Positions 39,101 to 48,200 of a stretch of DNA of 64,000 nt are shown here, piece by piece. Under the pieces are notes generated by a model. The model did no database searches. It saw nothing but the letters and a program-made list of their open reading frames with translations, and was not told where the DNA came from. Origin of the DNA: Sclerurus mexicanus. Taxonomy: Eukaryota; Chordata; Aves; Passeriformes; Furnariidae. Each line of letters opens with the position of its first letter. The first letter of the stretch is position 1. The position numbers and the translations under genes are program-made. Location: NCBI GenBank assembly GCA_013396755.1, contig VWZF01003645.1:124001-188000 (forward strand), given 5' to 3'.

Positions 39101-40987
39101 CTTCTTTCCTATCTTGGTGGAATGAGCAGGACTGTGGAATACATCTACCTAAAAGAATAAATTTAAAGAGGGAGTTAACTGTTTTCATGTTGGCTTGGGG
39201 TTGTTTGGGTTGCAGTTTTGCACAACCAGAAGTTTCACTATCCAGTTGAAAAGACATGGGCATGGTCTGCAGAAGAAAGAAAGCAACACTACTAGAACTG
39301 TAACTAAAGCCTAGGGGACCTGGCCTGGGGGACCACCTACCTCTTACAGTATGTTACCCCTTTTCTTCCCCTGCTGCTCAGACTCTGCTTCATGTAACAC
39401 TGAACAACAAAAGAGCATTTGTGTTATGCACTAATGAATGATGTTTTAAATATTTTGAAAGCAACCAAACTGCTCTCAAACTGATATTTCAAAATTTGTG
39501 GATTTTTTCATGTGTTTTAATCCCAATCTTTAGAATAAGGCTTTTGCCAGTGCTTGCTTTAGCTTATCGACATGTTGAGAAACTAACTTTTACACAAGAT
39601 TTAGTGATTTGTAGTAAGTACTGCAAAAAACACCCAAGAAGAACAGCTATGATTTGTTGAGCAGCAGGTAAGGCAGAGCAGTATCATGCAGAAGTGAATT
39701 TGCTTGGACAGTGAATTTAACAATGGCAGTTTATGGCTCACCTACTGACGTGTGTGTGCCAATGCTTTAAGATGAGACACTCACCTTGACAGATCATTCA
39801 GAGTTACAGTCCAGGCCATGCAAGCTTACCAAACAGGTTTACCCCACAGCAGGAACAAAACGTGTTCAGTCAGTCATTCCAGCCATCCCATGAGCACAGA
39901 CTGTGCTTAGCTGGATTGTAGGACTGGTATTTACCACCAGAGAACATCCCACAGTGGGCAGGAGGAGGGGAGCAGAAGATCACTACCCCCACAGCCTCTG
40001 CCATGCCATCATGGTGCTAGAAAAACAGCAGCTGGAGCACTGAGAGCTGTTTATGCTTCAAATCCTATTTAAAGGCACTACTCCTAAAAACCCACCTCAT
40101 ACTCATGGTTTAAATACCAGAATCTACTAATCAAAGTATATCATTCAAATAAGGAAAATTATTTTTAAAAGTGCTACTTAGCATAACCTGGTCTTCGATT
40201 CTGAGCAGGTGAATGGATGAGTAAAGCTCAAGGAATAAATCTCAAATAAATTGCAGCCTGAGCACACGTAAAATAAGAGAAGTAAGCACAGTCTATTGTG
40301 AAAGACAAGAATTTGAGTGCAGGACAGCAGAGCTCCTCGGTTCCTCTTTTGGGGCAGCTGGTCCTCCATCAGAAGGGACTGAAGGATGCTATCTATACTG
40401 GTCCTGAGAGTAGCAGCATACATTAAGAGCCCCTTGAAACTGGGACAGTATGGCACCTCTCATGGCACCTTATGGACATTATGCACCTTAGCTTGTCCAT
40501 GCTCTCCTACAACTGTGTTGGTCAAAGGTGAGTACAACTGAATAAGCAATGTAAGTTAGCAACTTTATGACCAAAAAAAAAAAAAAAGACTCTTGAATAT
40601 ACAAGCTGAACTACTGCTGCGCTTTTGTGTAACTCTGAACCAAGGGGCATGTGGTCACTGCCAAGTGATACATCTAAGTCAGATTAGAGACGAAATGGAA
40701 CGTTAAATTTGTTTTGCCTTCAACAAAGCTCCTATTATTTGTGTATGTACATATATATATACAAACATATGTATTTATGGGGACTGTAAGAAAACACAAG
40801 AACATGACACACCTCAGGAGCTAACGGGTCCTCCCTCAGGCCCGTGAAAACCGAGGTAAGCGTTTCCCCGCCCCACGGGCCGCACACGGAGCTCCCGCGC
40901 CGCTCCCGCACCTCCGGCGGGCAGCGCTCGGTGCCGCCGCGAACCAGGCAAGGCGCGGGCTGCGGGGGAGGCGGCGGCACCGCCCCG

Positions 40988-41056
40988 AGACCCCCTTCCC
41001 TTCCCTTCCCTTCCCTTCCCTTCCTTTCCTTTCCCTTCCCTTCCCTTCCCTCCCCT
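40988..41056 (+). repeat. (TTCCC)n microsatellite in the CpG island
   Basis: About 14 near-perfect TTCCC/TTTCC pentamers in a row. The complementary strand is a purine GGGAA tract. It lies within about 100 bases of the presumed SLC38A9 start and is a likely length-variable site. Confidence 0.9.
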
Positions 41057-41073
41057 CCCGTACCCCGCCGTAC

Positions 41074-41200
41074 CTGCTGCGCTCCGGCGGCGGCGACAGG
41101 AAACGCCCGTGCCGGGGCGAGCGGCGCAAGGCATGCCGGGACTTGTAGTCTCCGCGGCGGCGGCGCCCGGAGAGCTGCCCGTGCGGTGCGGAGCGCAGGA
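41074..41200 (-). other. SLC38A9: Probable noncoding first exon of SLC38A9 (5' boundary not determined)
   Basis: The start-codon exon has an acceptor and 5' UTR, so an upstream exon must exist. In the CpG island a good minus-strand donor (GCAGCAG|GTACGG, exon edge at 41074) lies just below GC-rich sequence with ZNF143-type motifs, as expected for a housekeeping first exon. The upper end is a guess: no TATA box or cDNA evidence is available. Confidence 0.45.
41130..41149 (-). promoter_or_regulatory. ZNF143/STAF-type (SBS) promoter motif
   Basis: The minus strand reads ACTACAAGTCCCGGCATGCC, matching the vertebrate promoter element ACTACAnnTCCCrGCATGC recognised by ZNF143 (with THAP11 at the ACTACA submotif). 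It sits in the CpG island close to the expected start of SLC38A9. Confidence 0.75.
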
Positions 41201-41217
41201 CTACGGCTCCCAGCGGG
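41200..41217 (+). promoter_or_regulatory. Second ACTAC-nnn-TCCCAG type motif
   Basis: The plus strand reads ACTACGGCTCCCAGCGGG, the ACTAC..CTCCCAGC form of the same promoter element, in the opposite orientation to the site at 41130-41149 and about 50 bases away. The match is weaker than the first site. Confidence 0.55.
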
Positions 41218-41410
41218 CCGCGGTACGGGGCGGGCTGCGCTCGCTGGAGGTGGCTGTGGCGGTGCCGCCAGCGAGGAGCGCTGCCCCGTGCGCTCCCGTT
41301 CCTGCGCGGCCCCCGCGGGGACAACATGTGGGCACAACCCTCGCCCAGCATAAGCCATGCCGCTCTGCCCGGGACTGGCTCCGCGCCGTGTGCGCGGAAT
41401 GATGTAACGT

Positions 41411-44400
41411 GAGCCTCCTGGCCTGCTCAGGGGCGCATGAAACGCTGGCTGAGCGAAGGACACTGAACAGACTAAACAACGGGGCAACATGCCAGACCGT
41501 GCATTTTAAAATTTCACTATTTTCAATCTTCTGCTGTTGGGTTTTTTCCTGCTTGTTTGTTTTGTGGGTTTTGGTGTGTGTTCTTTTTTGTTTTGGTTTG
41601 GGTTTTTTTTGGTGTTTTTTTTTTGTTTTAACTTTGGTACTGCTTAAATCAAGTTGGGATTTTCGTTTTCATAGTTGAAACCCTGGTTCACGCCAAACTT
41701 CAGGGATATTTATAGCTCATGCTTGGAGAAACCGCTGAATTGCAAGGAAGGCAGGGAGACAGCTTTCCCATGTGAGAGCATTACAAGACGCTACACAGAA
41801 ACCCCAGCCTGTCCTTCCTGCTCGGGTGAAGCCCACACCAGACCCTGAGGCTGGCAGCAGGGCTGTTCCGCAAGAAAAGTGCTGCGTAATTGAATTTCAG
41901 ACTGCGGATGGAAACAAGGCAGCAGAGACCTAACATCCTGAAACCCAGCTGCACACAAGCTTGGTCAGACTGACTGTTTTCTGTGTATCTCAGCAAATTC
42001 ACCATCATCTTTCACCTCTGAGCCACTCTTAGAATCCAAGTGCGTACTGTGGTTCTTGGCCATTAGATTTTAGCTGATGAGTCAAGAAGTCTGTCCAGCA
42101 GCTGTCACAGGAATTTGAAATTCAACCATGTGTTGGTGCTATGAAAGTGAATTAAACTGAAACCCACAAAAGTAGAGATGTGTGAAGAACTGGTTTTTTT
42201 CAGCATGCAAGCATCTAGTTTTACTCTTGCTAGCCTATCTTTTTGTGTCCTATGCCATGAAAGATGTCCATAGTTACTACTATAGCAGGCATGATTTAAT
42301 TGCATTTCTGTATTTCATTGCATTCTTGGTCACCCGCTACAATCCTCAGGTTATGCCTAGGAAAATGTTTTATAGTAACAAATGTAAGTGAGCCAAGCAG
42401 AAGTGTAGAGATTCCTCCTCCTCCCTTGTGAAAACTGCTGTCACAGCTGATTTCACAAGAGGGCGTTCAGTCTCTGTCCTTCAGAGTTTGTGTTGTGGCT
42501 TTCTATTCTGATGACACATTATCTTCTGGTCAAAGAGTGTCTCTTCCTATGTGCTTGGACAGTGTCTAGAAAAATGGGAATCTAAATTAATTTTGAAGGT
42601 CTTGGTAAATCTATAAGACAAAGGGAGTATTGAGGCATTATAGAACATTATACAAGATGAATCAATAACTTTCCCCATTGTTGAAAACAGGAGCATGGTC
42701 ACATGGCTAACAAACTTAGTGAGTTTTGCATTTTGTTAGAAATAACCCCATATTCCTTTTTGAAAGATACTGATAATACATCAGGATAGAGTTTAAGATG
42801 TAGAAACTGTGTTACAGTTAAAATCCTGTTTGTGGGCAAAGAGAAAGCACACCTCATATAAAAGTAAAGCCAGGAATTTGTTGAAAGTGCGACTGAATCC
42901 TAGGTGCCTAATTGCTTTTACGCCAGCACTAATGTTACACAAAAAATAAGGAATAATGTGTTTTTTTATGCACACACGTACTTTCTACCCCTTTTCCTGC
43001 TTCTGTGCTCACCCTTCTACAGCTGCTCTAGGTCCTGAGGTTGGTGGTTCATTCTTGGGCGGTGGTGAGAGGAGGGGACTTTACAGCAGACTGTCAGCAT
43101 CCAGAGCCCATCTCTGAGAAGAATATGATGTTTAGATTGCTGGTTTCTTCTTTCTCACTTGGAAGGGTTGCACTTGGGATTAATTCTTAAAAGGTTTTGT
43201 AATACACTTCTACATGTTTTTCGGGTTACCTACAGCTCAATATTACTTTAGACTGCACTATGTAAGATACTGTTTACATGTCTTAGATACTTTGTTCTGT
43301 TTTCGCTCTAGTCAACTCTGCCTGGGGCAGGTTGGGTTATATGACCTCAAGGGTGGTCGATAAACATGTTGTATGTTGCTGTCATGGTTTACATTGAATT
43401 GTTAGCAGCCTTAGGGGGAACAGAAAAAAGCTTTAACTCCCTAAAGAATCCTCCAACGATTGGACAGTGATTGTTCAACTAATTGAACAAATTAGTTACA
43501 ATTACCATGTAATTTTTTGCCATTCACTAAAATCTCATCATTTTGCTTCTCCTGGTGTAGTGGAAAGTAATTTGGAGGCAGTACGTAGTGTTCTACACTG
43601 AGCAGAATCAAAGGAATAAGGAAAGAAAATAACTCTCCAAGTCTGTTTACTATCATGGGACATCTGATTGTAGCTAAAACAACCGAGATCATCTACCATG
43701 GAGTAGATCTGCTACATGACTGCATTCATACTTGCTCCCCATGTGTACCACAAAAAGTATTAACCTAAAATTCTGTATCTCCTTGAGAGAGTTAGGGAGT
43801 GCTGAACATGAAGGCAAAGCTGGAGTAATGATAACCTGTTGATGGAAAGCAGGATGAATGATTTGAAAGCTTTCAGTTTGGCTTAGATGTATCAGAGTAG
43901 CATATCTGCCATTAATTATAAATTTCTCAGAAGAACAGACGTACTGCTCTTTTTGCTTAAGGTCATGCAAAATAGAGTTCCAGTGAAAACAGAAGTTGTT
44001 TTGTGTCACAAAGGACCCTACTCTGTTTCCTTGTATAGACAAAAAGTAAGACAGTGTATTAAGGGGGTAGCACAGTGGGTGAAATTTAACTCGTGAGCCT
44101 ACTAGTTTCAGGTGCTGCTTCAGGAACTTGTGAATAGCTTTAAGCACTTTCTACAGAGATGGTCCCACTGCAAGTTCTTCATCCTCAGACACACTGTGTG
44201 TTTTGCTGAATGCTTATTGAAAGCAAATAACTCCCAGCAGCTATCTTTGCTACCTGCACTAAGCACAGCGGCACCTGTATCATCTAGTGGTGCTGTTTTC
44301 AAATCACTGTGAGACAGAGGAGCTGGTTAGGTCTCTCAACTGCCTTGTCCTGTCTTGATGCTTCTGAAAAACAAGCAGCTATAAAGGGTAGGGCTTCACT

Positions 44401-44984
44401 GACAACACTTAAAGGGAAAATAACCAAAGCATTAGTTTAGAGACCACTTTCCAAAATTCTCCAACTGCTGCAGGAACTTCCCTTGATGCCCAAAGCCACT
44501 GGTAGACATTCAGAATTACAAATCTGGTGCAACAGAAGACATTAATGTTCTTGAACAGGCATACAGCTTTTCAAATAGCTTTTCTCATGAGGAGAATCTG
44601 TTGAACATGGATGAGCAGGTTAATGAGTATTATGATGTTTACGAAATGACACATGCTTCCTATATGTTTTTCTGAACTAGCTGGATTATTCCATGGCATG
44701 GAGAGACACAGAGAAGACAGGCCCTGCAGTCACTAGCAGCTCAGAGGTACAAGAAGTGTCAGAGTGCTTGCCACTATTTTGATAGGTGTGTTGAACTGGT
44801 ACAAGTCCATCAGTGTTGTCCTGCACTCCAGCATCACCGCCCGGGCCGGGAATTCAGCTGTTTCCTTTCTCCAGCAAGCTGGTTTAATAAAAACCAGTGG
44901 GAAAGGGATGTTGTGGTGTTGTGCTTAGGCTTGGGGGTTTGCTCAGTTTTTTCCTATGTATATAACCTGTTTATTCAGCGTAGT
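41411..44984. other. Intergenic spacer between SLC38A9 and DDX4
   Basis: About 3.6 kb between the SLC38A9 CpG island and the GC-rich DDX4 start region. No gene recognised. Contains a T/G-rich low-complexity tract at about 41535-41635. Short open frames look random. Confidence 0.65.
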
Positions 44985-45142
44985 TTAAAACAGACCGCCG
45001 GCACGGCGGTGTGTGCTGCGAGCTGCGACGCTCGGAAAGACGGGTTCGTACCCAGTAAATGGATCGAGGGGTCGGCAGCGGCTCCGCCAGACGGCGGGTT
45101 TGGCTGTGACGGGGTGTTCGGCGGGCAGATCCCGCGGGAGGA

Positions 45143-45222
45143 GCGGGATCGGGAGCGGGATCGGGATCGGGATGGGGATGAGGAGCAGGAGCGGCAGCGG
45201 GATGAGGAGAGGGATCGGGATC
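45143..45222 (+). repeat. GGGATC/GGGAGC-type repeat upstream of the DDX4 start
   Basis: Imperfect hexamer array (GGGATC, GGGAGC, GGGATG, GAGGAGCAGGAGC...) in the 5' UTR or first-exon leader. It contains six G-runs with three-base loops at 45145-45177 and touches the ambiguous start codon. All of it is open in the EDW frame, where it would read as a charged RDRD/RERD tract if translated. Confidence 0.85.
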
Positions 45223-45281
45223 NTGGAGAGGACTGGAATGCGGAGCTGGGGGAGGAGGCGTTTCTCCAATCCCTTGAGAAG
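45223..45281 (+). CDS. DDX4: DDX4 exon 1, coding part (start codon contains N)
   Basis: The conserved start of DDX4 (human GDEDWEAE) is seen as EDWNAELGEEAFLQSLEK, 45228-45281, followed by donor GTATGG in phase 0. Just before it the bases are NTGGA (45223-45227): with N = A this gives an ATG that is one base short of being in frame with EDW. The most economical reading is a start Met-Glu with one base missing from a G/GA run, that is a sequencing or assembly error beside the ambiguous base. A real frameshift or a different upstream start cannot be excluded. Confidence 0.8.
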
Positions 45282-48200
45282 GTATGGGGGTCTGAGGTGG
45301 CAATTGGTAGGTTGTGTGTTGGCTTCTTTTCCTTCCCCCAGCCCCTCTCCGTGCAGCCTGGGTGGCTGGTGGGCTGCGGTGTCCCCTATTTCCGAGAATC
45401 CTGACGTACCTGGAGGAACTTGCCCTGAACTTGGTGCTTTCTTAACAAACAGAAGCAGCTTCAGTCTCTGCAAATGCCGAGGTGCCTTGCTTCCCTGGAG
45501 GCTCCTGGGACGTGGTTGGTGTAGGCGATGTTCCTCTTCTAAATGCTCATTGCTGCAGCTTTACATTGGGTTGCGAAAGGATGAATACTTTTTGGAAATA
45601 AAAAGTGCTCATAGAAGCAGCCTGTACCAGAAAGTCATTAATTGAGGTGTGTAGGCTGGGAACTGAGTACCTATATGGATAGGCTAGTGGACCTGAATAG
45701 ACGGAAAAGGGAGTAGAGATAACTTGAAGAGGGTGGAAACTTAAAATTGCATGTTGGTGGTGTTAGGGAGTATTCCAGTGCAGTTTTGTATCTGCTGGAG
45801 GGGATTGGTGGTTCATGTTGCATTCCCTTTTTGCCTTCCAACACATTCCTCTTCTTCTCTGTATGCGAGATCTAGTTTTAACATAAGCTGAGAACAGATT
45901 GGTGGATTTTGGGTGTTAGTAGGCCACAACGTCTTGCACAAAATCAGATTGGTTCGATGGTTGCTATTGCTGGCTGTTGAATATTGAAAGAGCAGTGGTG
46001 GAACTGCATTGCTGGAGACTTGCAGAACAACATCTGTTGGTGAAGGTGTGGATTAGGCAGAAGCTGTATGTTTTCTGTCAAAGGCATTGATGACCTTTAA
46101 ACTGTTCTGTTTACTGTCTCTTCCTGCTGGCAGTCGCTGAATTGCTATTCGTTTTACCACAGCAAGAAACAGAGCATGAGTGACTGTCTCAGCTGTTCTC
46201 CATTGTTTAGTTAATACAGCGGCTCATGTTGTTCCCAAACTTCATGGTATTAAATGCAGAGCTGCTGTAGGAAGGGTGAGGAGTGTACCTGTGTGAGGAC
46301 TGTAGATAGGACTTTGAATATAATTTGCAGTATACTTTTACAAAAATGATAGGCAGCCATTGAAGTTAAATGTTATTAAAAAGGTTTCCTCTGCACCAGA
46401 AATTTGCTTGCTGCTGTTTTGTTCAGCTACTAGTGCTTGTTGTATGCTTAGTGAGCTGAATATGTAAACTGTGTATAATGTGATTTAGGCAACATTGAGA
46501 TGCAAGCTGTATGCATTTAAAATACCAAAATGCAAGGGAACAGAAGAGTTTGAGAGGCCACATTTCAGAAAGTGCGAAAGGCAACCTCTTTCAAGTGCAA
46601 GACTTAGCAACTCCATTTGTATTGATGTACTTTTCTTAGTCTAAAGTTATCATGATGTTGTGCCTTTTTTCTTTTTATAGGTTAGCTTGTTTGAAAGACC
46701 AAATGACCCCTCATCTGGCTTCAGTCCAAGTGTAGGCTCACTCGGTATGTGAAAGGCACTTTTGACTTTACTGACCTCTAGTGGAGTTGATTGCTTGAGC
46801 AGTTCACAAGATTAAAGGAAAACACAGTATTATCATTGTGGTATTTTAATATGTCCCCTACAGAGTAGTAACATTGAGTTGCTATATACGTAATGAGTGG
46901 GGGTTTTTTGACCCCTGAATATTCTTTATTTACTGTAGTTTCATGTTGAATAAAACATATAACTTCTATTGAGCCAAAGATTTGAATGTTAACTCAATTC
47001 TTTTTTTCAAGTTCTAGGTACTGCTGAATTTGGGAACAGACAGTCTCAACCATTGAGTAGTTTTGGTAGAGGAAGAAATATTGCAGCCAAAGGTAACTTC
47101 CTGTAGTGGCTGTAGTTTTAATGGCTAGTTGCATATTATTTATTACATTTTGCCTATTAAGGTACTCAGTTTTGTTGTATTAGAGCCAAATAAGTATTTG
47201 TAACTTGGAGAGTAATTCAGGTCTGTCCTTCTGCATAATGTAGGCACTTGGAATCACCCCTGCACAACACAAAATACCCTACTGTATTTCCCAGAAAGCA
47301 GGACTCAACATCTAAAATTAATGTTTTGTTTACCTCTTGCTTCAATTCTGTTCTGCCTGGGGAGGAGTATTTTTTTTATCATTTTCTTGAATTGTGGTAT
47401 AAAAGGCAAGCTGAGTATTTGTATTCACATGTATGCTGTGTGATGGACTATAACAGTGCTCTTTCAGTGGAAGACCTGAAAGTTTGTTTTCTTTAGTATC
47501 CACAAAGCAGTATTCAGTTCCTGTCCTCTTACTGCTTACATTGGTGAATGCTGTGCTTGTATGCAGTGCACATTGAAGAGGCATCTCAGCTGTACTGCTG
47601 CATATACTTCCACCAGGTGCAGTAAAAAACATACAGGGACAGGGGAAGCTGCTGTCACCTAGCATCTAGCTAGTTCTGTGTCAGTGGGACCGGTTACAAC
47701 ACAAGAAAGGTTGAAACTCTACTCCTAATCTGGGCTGGTTTACCAGAAATTGTGACCTGCAGAACAGCTATGGAGCCACTGGGTGTTATGTTTATTGTGG
47801 TGGTTTAACCCCAGCTGGCATCTAAGCCCCACACAGCTGTTTGTTCACTCTCACTGGTGGGCTGGGGATGAGAATTGGAGGAGTGAAAGTGACAAAACTC
47901 ACGGATTGAGATTTTAACTAAGCAGACAGCAGGGCTTTGTGCAGGAGAATGAAGATGAGCAGTTCTGCTGTAGACTATCCAGGAACTGTGAAGTAACTCA
48001 CAACCTGTATGTAAGGTCTCTCGTATTTATGGATACTTGGATCTGGACTGTCTTTTGCATGTAAGCCTTTAAAATAGGAGTTTGGGTTTTATTTCTTTGT
48101 GTAATTGATTAAAAAAAAATTGAAATGACAAATAAATTGGTATGCACCAAGCCTTGATGGAGAAGGAGCCACAGATTGTGTGGTAGGAGAATTTTTTGGT

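Larger units (their letters stand above)
35311..41073 (-). other. SLC38A9 5' UTR tail and first intron
   Basis: From 35358 this is the long first intron. No coding exons were recognised. It contains the CAAAA/CAAAC-type run at 35361-35395, a 23-base direct repeat at 36050-36103, a pyrimidine-rich block around 37.0-37.6 kb and a poly-A run near 40575. No clear transposon was identified by eye. Confidence 0.6.
40840..41410. promoter_or_regulatory. SLC38A9: CpG island, probable SLC38A9 promoter
   Basis: An abrupt block of very high GC with many CpG dinucleotides in otherwise AT-rich sequence. It contains two ZNF143/SBS-like motifs (41130-41149 and 41200-41217), a TTCCC repeat and a candidate first-exon donor. 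Long open frames in it on both strands are composition artefacts. TATA-less CpG promoter architecture is inferred. Confidence 0.8.
44950..45300 (+). promoter_or_regulatory. DDX4: GC-rich start region of DDX4
   Basis: CpG-containing sequence surrounds the start exon; a TATATAA-like element at 44957-44964 lies upstream of it. The transcription start is not determinable from sequence alone. Confidence 0.45.

Noticed and set aside
40735..41490. Long open frames (up to 251 codons) on both strands in the CpG island
   Set aside because: They follow from high GC and the TTCCC repeat; the translations are low-complexity (Pro/Arg/Gly-rich, GKEGK repeats) and match the promoter position of SLC38A9.
44913..45404. 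163-codon open frame through the DDX4 start exon
   Set aside because: It includes the EDWNAEL start but runs through the splice donor into intron. The RDRD-type upstream part is the hexamer repeat and is not known in DDX4.
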